From Thermobacillus xylanilyticus (lineage in GTDB: Bacteria; Bacillota; Bacilli; Paenibacillales; Paenibacillaceae), in NCBI RefSeq assembly GCF_907165215.1, contig NZ_CAJRAY010000097.1:1-64000 (forward strand): DNA of 64,000 bases. Direction: 5' to 3'. The notes under the pieces were generated by a model. The model was not told the origin of the DNA and searched no databases. It saw only the letters and a program-made list of their open reading frames with translations. The position numbers were made by a program, and so were the translations under genes. This document shows, in pieces, positions 42,694 through 52,325 of the stretch (position 1 is the stretch's first letter; each line of letters opens with the position of its first letter).

Positions 42694-43782
42694 ATGAAGA
42701 GAAGGTTCAGCGTGCTCATCGTTCTGCTGCTCGGCATGGCGCTCATGGCCGCCGGCTGCGGAGGCGGCGGTTCCGGCGGCAGCGGCGGCGGGGAGGCCGG
42801 ATTCGTCGGCATCTCGATGCCGACGAAGTCGTCGGAGCGATGGGTGCACGACGGCAACAACATGAAAGCCGAATTCGAGAAACGGGGCTACAAGGTCGAT
42901 CTGCAATACGCGGAAGACATCGTCGAGAACCAGGTTTCGCAGATCGAGAACATGATCACGAAAGGCGTGGACGTGCTGGTCATCGCCGCGATTGACGGAG
43001 AGTCGCTGACGAACGTCCTCGACAAGGCGAACAGCGAAGGCGTCAAAGTCATCGCCTACGACCGGCTGATCCGCAAGTCCGAACATGTCAGCTACTACGC
43101 CACCTTCGACAACTTCAAGGTCGGCGTGCTGCAGGCGTCCTACATCGAGCAGGCGCTCGGGCTGAAGGACGGCAAGGGACCGTTCAACATCGAACTGTTC
43201 GCCGGCTCGCCCGATGACAACAACGCCTATTTCTTCTTCGACGGCGCGATGAGCGTGCTGCAGCCGTACATCGACAACGGCCAGCTGGTCGTCCGGAGCG
43301 GCCAGACGAACTTCGACCAGGTGGCGACCCTCCGCTGGGACGGCGCGACGGCGCAGGCGCGGATGGACAATCTGCTCAGCGCCCACTACACGACCGAGCG
43401 CGTGGACGCGGTGCTGTCGCCGTATGACGGCATCAGCATCGGCATCATCTCGTCGCTGAAAGGCGTCGGGTACGGCTCCGAGGGCAAGCCGATGCCGGTC
43501 ATTACGGGGCAGGATGCCGAGCTCGCGTCGGTCAAATCGATCATCGCCGGCGAGCAGACGTCGACCATTTTCAAGGACACCCGCGAACTGGCGAAGAAGG
43601 CGGCGGAGATGGCGGAAGCGGTGCTCAAGGGCGAAGAGCCGGAAGTGAACGATACGACGACCTACGACAACGGGGTGAAAGTGGTGCCTTCGTACCTGCT
43701 CGAACCCGTCTCCGTCGACAAGTCCAACTACAAGGAAGTGTTGATCGACAGCGGCTATTACACGGAGGATCAATTGCAATAA
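42694..43782 (+). CDS. chvE: ChvE-type sugar-binding lipoprotein
   Basis: A 362-residue substrate-binding lipoprotein of the multiple-sugar (ChvE/GguAB) ABC importer. Lipobox LMAAGC near residue 21, then a Gly/Ser linker, then [37 protein letters not shown] and YDRLI are ChvE-like. In Agrobacterium, ChvE binds several aldoses. The gene starts the chvE-gguA-gguB operon, with GGGGAAGGGGAAG as SD. The 150 bp upstream hold its control region; no cre site was found there. Confidence 0.92.
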   Translation: MKRRFSVLIVLLLGMALMAAGCGGGGSGGSGGGEAGFVGISMPTKSSERWVHDGNNMKAEFEKRGYKVDLQYAEDIVENQVSQIENMITKGVDVLVIAAIDGESLTNVLDKANSEGVKVIAYDRLIRKSEHVSYYATFDNFKVGVLQASYIEQALGLKDGKGPFNIELFAGSPDDNNAYFFFDGAMSVLQPYIDNGQLVVRSGQTNFDQVATLRWDGATAQARMDNLLSAHYTTERVDAVLSPYDGISIGIISSLKGVGYGSEGKPMPVITGQDAELASVKSIIAGEQTSTIFKDTRELAKKAAEMAEAVLKGEEPEVNDTTTYDNGVKVVPSYLLEPVSVDKSNYKEVLIDSGYYTEDQLQ

Positions 43783-43885
43783 CCGCAACCGGTTGACTTT
43801 CGGAATTCCGGCAGGGAGCGATTTCGCGGCGACCGTTACGGGGCGCGCCCGCGAAATCGTTTCCGCGAAGGAGAGAATCGGAACG

Positions 43886-45436
43886 ATGACAGACATCCTG
43901 CTGGAAATGCGGGGCATCACGAAGACGTTTCCCGGCGTCAAGGCGCTCAGCAATGTCAACCTGAAGGTGCGGAAGGGCGAAATCCACGCGCTCATGGGCG
44001 AGAACGGCGCCGGGAAATCGACGCTCATGAAAGTGCTCAGCGGCATCTATCCGTACGGCACCTACGAAGGGGACGTGCTGTTCGAAGGCCGGCGTTGCCA
44101 GTTCCGGGACATCCGCGACAGCGAGCGGCTCGGCATTGTCATCATCCATCAGGAGCTGGCGCTCAGTCCGTATCTGTCGATCGCGGAGAACATTTTCCTC
44201 GGCAACGAGCGCGCCCGGGGCGGCGTGATCGACTGGGGCGAGACGATCGCCCGCGCGCGGGAGCTGATGGACATGGTCGGGCTTGACGAATCGCCGAACA
44301 CCCGCGTCATGGATCTCGGCGTGGGCAAGCAGCAGCTTGTCGAAATCGCCAAGGCGCTCAGCAAGAACGTCAAGCTGCTCATTCTGGACGAGCCGACCGC
44401 CGCCCTCAACGAACACGACAGCGAGAATCTGCTGCGGCTGCTTAAGACGTTCAAGGCGCGCGGGCTGACGTCGATTCTGATCTCCCACAAGCTGAACGAG
44501 ATCGTCCAGGTGGCCGACGCCATCACGATCCTGCGGGACGGCGCGACGATCGAGACGCTCGACACCGCCCGGGACGAGATCACGGAAGACCGGATCATCA
44601 GGGGCATGGTCGGGCGCGACCTGAAGCATCGCTATCCGGAGCGGGTCCCGAACATCGGCGAGACGATTTTCGAGGTGCGGAATTGGAACGTGTACCATCC
44701 CCTCCAGCCGGACCGCCGGGTGATCGAGGATGTGAGCTTCCATATCCGCCGGGGCGAAGTGGTGGGCATCGCCGGCCTGATGGGCGCCGGCCGGACGGAG
44801 CTGGCGATGAGCCTGTTCGGCAAGGCGTACGGCAAGAAGATCAGCGGACAGATGCTGAAGAATGGCAAGCCGATCGACCTGCCCGACATTCCGGCCGCCA
44901 TCCGGAACGGCATTGCCTATGTGACCGAAGACCGGAAAAATCACGGCCTTATTCTGATCCAGGACATCAAGCGCAACACCACCCTCGGGAAGCTGCGGAA
45001 GGTCTCCCGGCACGGTGTGATTGACGAGAGGCGGGAAATCGTGGAAGCGGAGGGCTTCCGGCAGCGGCTGAACATCAAGACGCCGAGCATCCTGCAGACC
45101 ACGATGAACCTGAGCGGCGGCAACCAGCAGAAAGTCGTGCTCAGCAAGTGGATTTTCACCGACCCGGACGTGCTCATCCTGGACGAACCGACCCGCGGGA
45201 TCGACGTCGGCGCGAAGTACGAAATCTATACGATCATCAATCAGCTCGCCGGCGAGGGGAAGGGCATCCTGCTCATCTCGTCGGAGCTGCCGGAGCTGCT
45301 CGGCATGTGCGACCGGATCTATGTCATGAGCGAGGGGCGCATGACCGGCGAGCTGACCCGGGCGGAAGCCACCCAGGAAAACATCATGCGACTCATGGCG
45401 CGAATGGAGGGCGACATCCGTGCAAACGGTCATTAA
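43886..45436 (+). CDS. gguA: Sugar ABC transporter ATPase GguA (two ATPase domains)
   Basis: A 516-residue double ATPase. The first domain has GENGAGKST and [11 protein letters not shown]; the second has [10 protein letters not shown] (degenerate Walker A, usual for the family), [10 protein letters not shown] and [13 protein letters not shown]. This is the RbsA/XylG/GguA class. The start at 43886 ([13 protein letters not shown]) follows AAGGAGAG; the frame is open further upstream. It powers import through GguB. The gguB start lies 17 bp inside its end. Confidence 0.94.
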   Translation: MTDILLEMRGITKTFPGVKALSNVNLKVRKGEIHALMGENGAGKSTLMKVLSGIYPYGTYEGDVLFEGRRCQFRDIRDSERLGIVIIHQELALSPYLSIAENIFLGNERARGGVIDWGETIARARELMDMVGLDESPNTRVMDLGVGKQQLVEIAKALSKNVKLLILDEPTAALNEHDSENLLRLLKTFKARGLTSILISHKLNEIVQVADAITILRDGATIETLDTARDEITEDRIIRGMVGRDLKHRYPERVPNIGETIFEVRNWNVYHPLQPDRRVIEDVSFHIRRGEVVGIAGLMGAGRTELAMSLFGKAYGKKISGQMLKNGKPIDLPDIPAAIRNGIAYVTEDRKNHGLILIQDIKRNTTLGKLRKVSRHGVIDERREIVEAEGFRQRLNIKTPSILQTTMNLSGGNQQKVVLSKWIFTDPDVLILDEPTRGIDVGAKYEIYTIINQLAGEGKGILLISSELPELLGMCDRIYVMSEGRMTGELTRAEATQENIMRLMARMEGDIRANGH

Positions 45437-46583
45437 ACAGTTCAGGGCCAACATCCGGCAATACGGCATGCTGATCGCGCTGCTGCTCATCATGCTGCTG
45501 TTCCAGATTCTGACGGGCGGCATTCTGCTGAAGCCGCTCAACGTGATCAACCTGATTCTGCAGAACAGCTACATTCTGGTGCTGGCCATCGGCATGGTGC
45601 TCGTGATCATCAGCGGGCACATCGACCTGTCGGTCGGTTCCGTGGCGGCGTTCGTCGGCGCCGTGGCGGCCTTCATGATGGTCGAGCTGAACGTGCCGCT
45701 CGCCGCCGCGGTCGTCCTGTCGCTGCTGATGGGCGCGCTGATCGGGGCCTGGCAGGGTTTCTGGGTCGCCTACGTGCGGGTGCCGTCGTTCATCGTCACG
45801 CTGGCCGGTATGCTGATGTTCCGCGGGCTCACGATGCTGGTGCTCAAAGGGCAGTCCGTCGGGCCTTTTCCCGAAGCGTTCCGCGCTTTGAGCTCCGGAT
45901 TCATCCCGGATTTTTCGGGCGGCGGCGGCCTGCATCTGCTCAGCCTCCTGATCGGCGCCCTGCTGTCGGCGCTGCTGATCGCGATCGGCTGGCGCAAGCG
46001 CCTGTCGGACATCCGGTATAATTTCGAGGTGCCGCCGCGGGGGTATTTTATCGCCCAGATGGTCATCCTGGCCGCGGCCCTCATGTTGTTCGTCTATGTG
46101 CTCGCCAGCTATGAAGGCATTCCGAACATCCTGATCGTGCTGCTTGTCCTCATCTTCGCATATACCTTCATCACCAACCGGACGGTCATCGGCCGGCACA
46201 TCTACGCGATGGGCGGCAACGAGAAAGCGGCCATGCTGTCGGGCGTCAAGACGAAGCGGGTGTCGTTCTGGGTGTTCGTCAACATGGGCACGCTGGCGGC
46301 GCTGTCCGGCCTCATCTTCGCCGCCCGCCTGAACGCGGCCACGCCGAAGGCCGGCGTCAACTTTGAGCTGGACGCGATCGCGGCCTGCTTCATCGGCGGC
46401 GCCTCGATGTCCGGCGGCGTCGGCACCGTGGTCGGCGCGGTCATCGGCGGCCTTGTGATGGGCGTCATGAACAACGGCATGTCGATCCTCGGCGTGGGCA
46501 TCGACTGGCAGCAGGCGATCAAGGGGCTGGTGCTGCTGCTCGCCGTCGCCTTCGACATCTACAACCGAAACAAGTCGTCCTGA
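45420..46583 (+). CDS. gguB: Sugar ABC transporter permease GguB
   Basis: A 387-residue permease with about ten membrane helices (BPD_transp_2 type). [19 protein letters not shown] is the family hallmark near residue 60, and [14 protein letters not shown] is the EAA-like contact with the ATPase. GTG start at 45420, overlapping gguA. With ChvE and GguA it completes a monosaccharide importer. Confidence 0.95.
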   Translation: MQTVIKQFRANIRQYGMLIALLLIMLLFQILTGGILLKPLNVINLILQNSYILVLAIGMVLVIISGHIDLSVGSVAAFVGAVAAFMMVELNVPLAAAVVLSLLMGALIGAWQGFWVAYVRVPSFIVTLAGMLMFRGLTMLVLKGQSVGPFPEAFRALSSGFIPDFSGGGGLHLLSLLIGALLSALLIAIGWRKRLSDIRYNFEVPPRGYFIAQMVILAAALMLFVYVLASYEGIPNILIVLLVLIFAYTFITNRTVIGRHIYAMGGNEKAAMLSGVKTKRVSFWVFVNMGTLAALSGLIFAARLNAATPKAGVNFELDAIAACFIGGASMSGGVGTVVGAVIGGLVMGVMNNGMSILGVGIDWQQAIKGLVLLLAVAFDIYNRNKSS

Positions 46584-46609
46584 CAAGTTGAATCACGGCG
46601 GATCGACAG

Positions 46610-46645
46610 GGCAGGCCTCCCGTTAAGGGAGGTCTGCTTGTTTTG
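46610..46645 (+). terminator. Terminator of the chvE-gguAB operon
   Basis: GCAGGCCTCCC, a 6-base loop, GGGAGGTCTGC, then TTGTTTT. Nearly perfect 11-bp stem. Confidence 0.9.
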
Positions 46646-46660
46646 GCTCCCCAAGCTCCT

Positions 46661-46690
46661 TTCACAACGCGGCGGCAACTGTGTTACAAT
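46661..46690 (+). promoter_or_regulatory. SigA promoter of the HAD-DUF456-ThuA genes
   Basis: TTCACA (46661-46666), an 18-bp spacer and TACAAT (46685-46690). Confidence 0.55.
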
Positions 46691-46718
46691 AGCGAAAGAG
46701 CCTAGGAAGGAGACTGGT

Positions 46719-47468
46719 ATGGCGAACATACGACTGGTTGCGCTTGACATGGACGGCACACTGCTGAACGACCGCCAGGAGGTCAGCCCGCGCAATGCGG
46801 CGGCCATCCGCCGGGCGCTCGATGCGGGCGTCATCGTCTGCTTCGCGACCGGCCGGGGCGTGCAGAACGTGCTTCCGTATGCGGAGCAGCTCGGCATGTC
46901 GACGCCGATGATCACGGTGAACGGCGGCGAGATCTGGCACCGGCCGCACGATCTGTACAAGCGGACGGCGATGGACGCGGCGGATGTGCTGCGCCTGCGC
47001 CGGCTGGCGCTGGATCACGGCGTCTGGTACTGGGCTTACGCGACGGACGGCGTCTACAACCGGGAGCGGTGGGTCGAGCCGGAGGAAGATGTCCAGCGCA
47101 AAGTGTGGCTGAAGTTCGGCTATTACGAAGAGAACGTGCGGCTTCTGGAGCAGATCCGGGCGACGGCGGAAAGCTGGGGCGGATTCGAAATCTCGAATTC
47201 GTCGCCCGTCAACATCGAGCTGAATCCGTCCGGCGTCTCCAAAGGCGCAGCGCTGCTGGAACTGTGCCGCCTGCTCGGCATCGATCCGTCCGAGACGGCC
47301 GCTGCCGGCGACAGTCTGAACGACCTGTCGATGATCCGCGCGGCAGGCCTCGGCGCAGCGATGGGAGGCGCGCAGCAGGCGGTCAAGGAAGCGGCCGGTA
47401 TCGTGCTGCCCGGCAACAACGAAGACGGCATCGCGCATCTGATCGAACAATACGTGCTGGGAGGTTGA
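46719..47468 (+). CDS. Cof-type HAD-superfamily phosphatase
   Basis: A 249-residue cytosolic phosphatase, probably acting on small phosphorylated metabolites. Motif I LVALDMDGTLL (the nucleophile Asp), motif II FATGRG, the motif III lysine in SGVSKGAALLEL and motif IV AAGDSLNDLSMI are all present, with a type IIB cap. ATG at 46719 follows AAGGAG. It is 6 bp from the DUF456 gene, so the two are in one operon. Confidence 0.93.
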   Translation: MANIRLVALDMDGTLLNDRQEVSPRNAAAIRRALDAGVIVCFATGRGVQNVLPYAEQLGMSTPMITVNGGEIWHRPHDLYKRTAMDAADVLRLRRLALDHGVWYWAYATDGVYNRERWVEPEEDVQRKVWLKFGYYEENVRLLEQIRATAESWGGFEISNSSPVNIELNPSGVSKGAALLELCRLLGIDPSETAAAGDSLNDLSMIRAAGLGAAMGGAQQAVKEAAGIVLPGNNEDGIAHLIEQYVLGG

Positions 47469-47474
47469 TCCCGC

Positions 47475-47963
47475 ATGTGGCTGGATATTCTGGCCTGGAT
47501 CATTGTCGTCGTGCTGTTCATCGTCGGCATGGCGGGCTCGGTCTACCCGATTCTGCCGGGCGCCCTCGCGATTTACGCCGCATTCTTCGTCTACGGATTC
47601 ATGGTTTCGTTCGAGCCGTTCGGCTGGCTGTTCTGGACGATTCAGACGCTGATTGTCGCCGTGCTTTTCCTGGCGGATTACGCGGTGAACGCCTGGGGCG
47701 TGAAACGGTACGGCGGCTCGCGTGCTTCCGTCGTCGGCAGCACGATCGGCGTGCTGGTCGGTCCTTTCGTCATTCCGGCGTTCGGGCTTGTCATCGGACC
47801 GTTCGCGGGCGCCGTCATCGGCGAGCTGTTGACCGGCTCCGATCTGGACCGCTCCGTGAAGGTCGGCTGGGGGTCGCTCGTCGGCCTGTTCACCAGCGTC
47901 GTCGTGAAAATCGCGCTGCAAGCGGTGATGATTCTGTTGTTCGCGCTGTGGTTGATTTTTTAA
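47475..47963 (+). CDS. DUF456 family membrane protein
   Basis: A 162-residue protein with four or five Gly-rich hydrophobic helices (IIVVVLFIVGMAGSVYPILP, then a repeat of the G-x-x-x-G kind in VGPFVIPAFGLVIGPFAGAV). It matches DUF456, a family of unknown function in many Bacilli. GGAGG-led start. It is between a HAD phosphatase and a ThuA-like gene and reads in the same direction. Confidence 0.9.
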   Translation: MWLDILAWIIVVVLFIVGMAGSVYPILPGALAIYAAFFVYGFMVSFEPFGWLFWTIQTLIVAVLFLADYAVNAWGVKRYGGSRASVVGSTIGVLVGPFVIPAFGLVIGPFAGAVIGELLTGSDLDRSVKVGWGSLVGLFTSVVVKIALQAVMILLFALWLIF

Positions 47964-47985
47964 ATGAAATGGAGGAGCCTGTGCA

Positions 47986-48705
47986 ATGATTCGCGTCACG
48001 GTATGGAATGAGTTTCTGCACGAGAAAGAGCATGAAGAGGTCATCAAAGTTTATCCGGACGGCATCCACAACGCGATTGCGCGGGGCATCGCGGAGGACG
48101 GCATCGCGGTGCGCACCGCCACGCTCGACCAGCCGGAACACGGCCTGACGGAAGAGGTGCTGAACGACACCGACGTGCTGATCTGGTGGGGCCATATGGG
48201 GCATGACAAGGTCGATGACGCGATCGTCGACCGCGTCCATCAGAGGGTGCTGGACGGCATGGGACTCATCGTGCTGCACTCCGCACACTTCTCGAAAATT
48301 TTCCGCAAGCTGATGGGCACGTCGTGCGATCTGAAATGGCGCGAGGCGAACGAGAAGGAGCGTCTGTGGGTCGTCAATCCGGCGCACCCGATCGCGGCGG
48401 GACTGCCGGAGTACATCACGCTCGAACACGAGGAAATGTACGGCGAGCATTTCGATATTCCGGCGCCGGACGAGCTGATCTTCGTCAGCTGGTTCGAAGG
48501 CGGCGAAGTGTTCCGCAGCGGCTGCACGTTCTACCGCGGCCAAGGCCGGATCTTCTATTTCCGTCCCGGCCATGAGACGTATCCGACGTACCACAATCCG
48601 CAGATTCTGCAAGTCATCAAGAACGGCGTGCGCTGGGCGGCTCCCGCGGGCGCGGCGAAGCCGGTGCGCGGGAACGTCAAGCCGCTTGAGCCGATCAAAG
48701 GCTGA
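47986..48705 (+). CDS. ThuA-like protein (trehalose utilisation family)
   Basis: A 239-residue protein of the ThuA family with a class I glutamine-amidotransferase-like fold. It starts [31 protein letters not shown] and [15 protein letters not shown] are typical, the latter holding the position of the lost nucleophile. ThuA is tied to trehalose and disaccharide use in rhizobia; the role here is unproven. GGAGGAG SD; 22 bp after DUF456. Confidence 0.92.
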   Translation: MIRVTVWNEFLHEKEHEEVIKVYPDGIHNAIARGIAEDGIAVRTATLDQPEHGLTEEVLNDTDVLIWWGHMGHDKVDDAIVDRVHQRVLDGMGLIVLHSAHFSKIFRKLMGTSCDLKWREANEKERLWVVNPAHPIAAGLPEYITLEHEEMYGEHFDIPAPDELIFVSWFEGGEVFRSGCTFYRGQGRIFYFRPGHETYPTYHNPQILQVIKNGVRWAAPAGAAKPVRGNVKPLEPIKG

Positions 48706-48746
48706 ACCTTGTCCGGCCGGCGGCCGGATCCGAAGGACTGGATAAC

Positions 48747-50363
48747 GTGAGCCTGAAGAAAGATTCTCTAATACGGGGCACGATCATTCTGGCTGCCGCC
48801 GCGCTCATCGCCCGCTTCCTCGGCATCTTCCAGCGGGTTCCGCTCGATTACATGCTGACGGAAGCGGGCGGCGCCTATTTCACGGCGGCCAACAATATTT
48901 ATCTGCTGCTCCTCGTGGTCGCGACGGCGGGCATTCCGAGCACGATCAGCAAGATGATCGCGGAGCGGCACGCGCAGGGACGGGTCGCGGAGGCGCGCGA
49001 TATCTACCGCGCCGCGCTCCTGTTCGGCATCGTGACGGGCGTCATCGTATCGGGCGCCCTGTTCGTATGCGCGCCGCTGCTTGCGCGGGACAACCCGGGC
49101 GCGGCGGCATCGATCCGCGCGATCGCGCCGGCGCTGCTCCTGTTTCCGGTCATTGCGATGATGCGCGGGTATTTCCAGGGGCGGCAGTATATGACGGCGG
49201 GCGGCGTCTCGCAGATCGTCGAGCAGATTCTGCGCGTCGTGACGAGTGTCGCGCTCGCGTTCGCGCTGCTCAGCTGGGGCTACGGCGACGAGCGGGTGGC
49301 CGCGGCGGCATCGGCGGGCACAATCTTCGGCGCCGTCGGCGCGTTCGCCGTCATGCTGGCCTACGCGGTGAAGCTGAGGCGGGCGGACGCCGCCGACCGC
49401 CGGCATGCCGCCGCCGTGAGGCGCGGCGGCCGGAAGCTCCGGTACGGCGATATTTACCGCGAGATTTTCCGCTTGTCCGTGCCGATCGTGCTGACTTCGA
49501 TGACGGTGCAGTTTTTCTATTATTTCGATACGCAATTTTTCTATCGGTTGACGGAATCGTACTACGGCACCCGCGAGCTGACGAACGCCGCGCTCGACAT
49601 TCTCGGGATGAAGGCGCAGACGATCGCGGGCATTCCGCCGATTCTGGCCGTCGCGCTCAGCCAGTCGATCATCCCGGTCATCTCGTCGGCGTACGCGACG
49701 GGCAACATGCGGGAAGTGAGCCGGCAGGCGTCGCTCGTGCTGCGCATTGTCATCTTCACCGGCGTGCCGATCGCGCTGGCGCTGACCGCCGCCGCTCCCT
49801 CCGTCACCGGGCTCTTGTATACGCCCGGCGGCAGCGGCGTCGTCGCCGCGCTGACGGCCGGCACGGTGCTGCAGATCGTCATGATGACAACGAACTCGAC
49901 CCTGTTCGGCCTCGGCAAGCCGCGCCAGGCGATGTACCATACGCTTACCGGCATGGCGGTCAAGGCGGCGCTGAGCGCCGCTTTCGGCCCCGCGCTCGGC
50001 GTGTACGGGCTCATCCTCGCGTCGACCGTCGGCTTCCTCTGGATCAGCTGGTTCAACGTGCTGTCGATCCGCAAAGTGGTGCCGATCTCCGTGCTCGGCT
50101 CGCGCTGGCTGCCGTACACGGGCGCCGTGCTGCTGGCGTCCGCCGCGGGGTTCGGCATTGACTTCGCCGGCCTGCGGCTGCTTGAGGATCTGCCGTTCAA
50201 GCTGGCCTGCCTCTTCACGGCGGCCGCATCCTGCGCCGCTTCCGCGGCGGCTTACCTCGTGTTCATGGTGCTGTTCGGCGCGGTGACCAGGGATGACGCG
50301 GCATCGTTCCCCGGGCCGTTGAAGAAGCTGTTTGCGCCGCTGCTCCGCATCCGGGCGCGCTAG
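48747..50363 (+). CDS. MurJ/SpoVB-like lipid flippase of the MOP superfamily
   Basis: A 538-residue protein with about 14 hydrophobic helices. It begins MSLKKDSLIRGTIILAAAALIARFLG, the typical opening of the YtgP/SpoVB group, with GIPSTISKMIAERHAQG and MRGYFQGRQYMTAGGVSQIVEQ further on. The family flips lipid-linked wall precursors or polysaccharides. Which member of the YtgP, SpoVB or YkvU set this is cannot be told from sequence alone. GTG start at 48747. Its end abuts the lipoprotein pair. Confidence 0.92.
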   Translation: MSLKKDSLIRGTIILAAAALIARFLGIFQRVPLDYMLTEAGGAYFTAANNIYLLLLVVATAGIPSTISKMIAERHAQGRVAEARDIYRAALLFGIVTGVIVSGALFVCAPLLARDNPGAAASIRAIAPALLLFPVIAMMRGYFQGRQYMTAGGVSQIVEQILRVVTSVALAFALLSWGYGDERVAAAASAGTIFGAVGAFAVMLAYAVKLRRADAADRRHAAAVRRGGRKLRYGDIYREIFRLSVPIVLTSMTVQFFYYFDTQFFYRLTESYYGTRELTNAALDILGMKAQTIAGIPPILAVALSQSIIPVISSAYATGNMREVSRQASLVLRIVIFTGVPIALALTAAAPSVTGLLYTPGGSGVVAALTAGTVLQIVMMTTNSTLFGLGKPRQAMYHTLTGMAVKAALSAAFGPALGVYGLILASTVGFLWISWFNVLSIRKVVPISVLGSRWLPYTGAVLLASAAGFGIDFAGLRLLEDLPFKLACLFTAAASCAASAAAYLVFMVLFGAVTRDDAASFPGPLKKLFAPLLRIRAR

Positions 50364-50467
50364 TGCGGAAGTCCTCCTCTTATTGCAGGATTCTGTCGTC
50401 TCCTTGTCGAATTTGGGAGAAAGTTCTTGCAATCCCAGAGACAGAAGAGAGGAGACGGGATGAAGGC

Positions 50468-52195
50468 ATGAGGAGATGGCTTGCGCTGGCGCTTTCGGCG
50501 CTGCTTCTGTTCACGTCAGGCTGCCAGGCCGTTCAGGGGATCGATCTGAACGGCATGATCAAGCAGTCGCACCAGGTGATATCGGCGGAAGGCAGCGTCA
50601 CGTATGAAGTGGAGCTGGATTTAAGCAAGGAAGCGTTTGACGGGTTGTCCCGCTTTTTCGGGGAAGACGTTGCGCCGCTGCTCACCCATATAAAACTGGA
50701 GCTTGACCACGTCAAGGTGCAGGACCCCTGGCATGTGCGTGCCCGCGGAACGCTGTACCTTGGCGATGTCGGAATCGGCTTTGCGATGCAGAGAGACGAT
50801 TCGCTGCTCGTGCTGGAACCGGACGGCGCAAGCGCCCCGATCGTCCTGGATGCGGGCGGCGAGGAATTTCCCTTCGGGACCTACCACCCGTACGGGCTTT
50901 ATGACCAAATCATTGAGTCGTACGATCCCGTGGGACTCTATTCATATGGACCCGCCGGTCTGTATGATCCATTCGATCTCTACAATCCTTTCAGGCTGCT
51001 CAATCCCCTTGGTCTGGACGGCACTCACATACCGGAAGAATATCAGCGCAGCCTGCTGGAATTGACGGGACAGGCCAAAATGATGGCCGATGATTACTGG
51101 ATCAGGAATATGCCGAATATGCCCCGTTTGTCGGTTTCCCCGGACACTCCCGCGACGGTGGGCGGAGAGAAGCTTGCGCTTGACAGAATCAGCGTCCGGG
51201 TTGACCGGCTGGAGCTGTTCGATTGGACGAAACGGTATATCGAGGCGCTGATCGCGGATGAGTCGGGCGTCCGCGCGGTCTATCGAAAGATCGATCCCTT
51301 AGAAATCGAGCTGTTCCGATTGCTCAAGGAGGCCGGCTTGCTCTCCGGATTTGAGGAGGAATCTTTCGAGTACGGGGAAGCGGAACTTGCCGACGCCGTT
51401 AAGGAATTGATGGAAGAGCTGCGAATGAAGGCGGAGGAGCTTAGCGAGCCGGAGACGCCGGACCCCGAAACGGTTCGGTTGGCCAGGGACAGCCTTCTGG
51501 TCAGCGCCGATCTCTATGTCGACGATCAGCTCCGCATTCGCAAGCAGGAGATCGAGATTCGGTTCCGGCCGCCGGAAGCGCTTCATTCGCTGGTCTGGAT
51601 AAATCCGTTCAGCGGATTGAACGGCATGCGCCTGGCATATTCCGCCGAATGGTGGAATATCAATGGCGACGTCGGGCTTGAGCCGCCGGACGATGCGATA
51701 GAAGCCGGGGTTACGCTTGAAGAGATGGCCGAATGGTCGATGGCGGACGGAATCCGGTTCATAGGACGGGATTCCGGACTGTTCGAGCTGATCTTCCGGC
51801 GCGGAAAAGCGGGCGTGCAGGAGCTGCAGTTGTACCTTGATGATGACAGGACGGCGCCGATTCCGACGCCGAACGGTTCGACGCTCGTGCCGCTGCGCCG
51901 TACGGCGGATGCGTTCGACGTCACCGTCCAGTACGATCCGCAGACGAGACGGCTTCTGCTGCACGATGACATCACCGGGACGGATATCGCGCTGACGGTC
52001 GGCAGCCGGCTGGCCGCGGTGAACGGCGAGACCGTCGAATGGTCATATCCGGTCATCACGGGCGCGGACGGCGCAGCCTACGTTCCCGGACGCGATCTGA
52101 TGAAGGCGATCGGCGGCACGATTGCTTGGAGCAGCCAGTCGGACAGAAAAGTGCTGATCCTGAAACGCGATGCCGCGGAACTGGTGAGCATGTAG
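50468..52195 (+). CDS. Stalk-domain lipoprotein, copy 1, with a Tyr/Gly/Pro-rich insert
   Basis: About 575 residues. The lipobox is in LLLFTSGCQAVQG; the protein should be anchored outside. The C-terminal 110 residues are a copper amine oxidase N-terminal-like stalk domain (STLVPLRRTADAF, AAYVPGRDLMKAIGG). The central region is of unknown type. A Tyr/Gly/Pro/Leu-rich insert (about residues 137-175, e.g. YGLYDQ, VGLYSYGPAGLYDPFDLY) has no match in the paralog that follows. ATG 50468 follows GAGAGGAGACGGGATG. Function unknown. Confidence 0.9.
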   Translation: MRRWLALALSALLLFTSGCQAVQGIDLNGMIKQSHQVISAEGSVTYEVELDLSKEAFDGLSRFFGEDVAPLLTHIKLELDHVKVQDPWHVRARGTLYLGDVGIGFAMQRDDSLLVLEPDGASAPIVLDAGGEEFPFGTYHPYGLYDQIIESYDPVGLYSYGPAGLYDPFDLYNPFRLLNPLGLDGTHIPEEYQRSLLELTGQAKMMADDYWIRNMPNMPRLSVSPDTPATVGGEKLALDRISVRVDRLELFDWTKRYIEALIADESGVRAVYRKIDPLEIELFRLLKEAGLLSGFEEESFEYGEAELADAVKELMEELRMKAEELSEPETPDPETVRLARDSLLVSADLYVDDQLRIRKQEIEIRFRPPEALHSLVWINPFSGLNGMRLAYSAEWWNINGDVGLEPPDDAIEAGVTLEEMAEWSMADGIRFIGRDSGLFELIFRRGKAGVQELQLYLDDDRTAPIPTPNGSTLVPLRRTADAFDVTVQYDPQTRRLLLHDDITGTDIALTVGSRLAAVNGETVEWSYPVITGADGAAYVPGRDLMKAIGGTIAWSSQSDRKVLILKRDAAELVSM

Positions 52196-52325
52196 TCCGT
52201 TGTTCGCATCGCCATAGCAGCACAAGCTTTCATTTTCATTACAGAAATCTATCAATTACAGTGCAATTATGGTAAAATATTGATTGTTATTCATACATAA
52301 ATATGAGAGGAGACGGAGTGAAGGC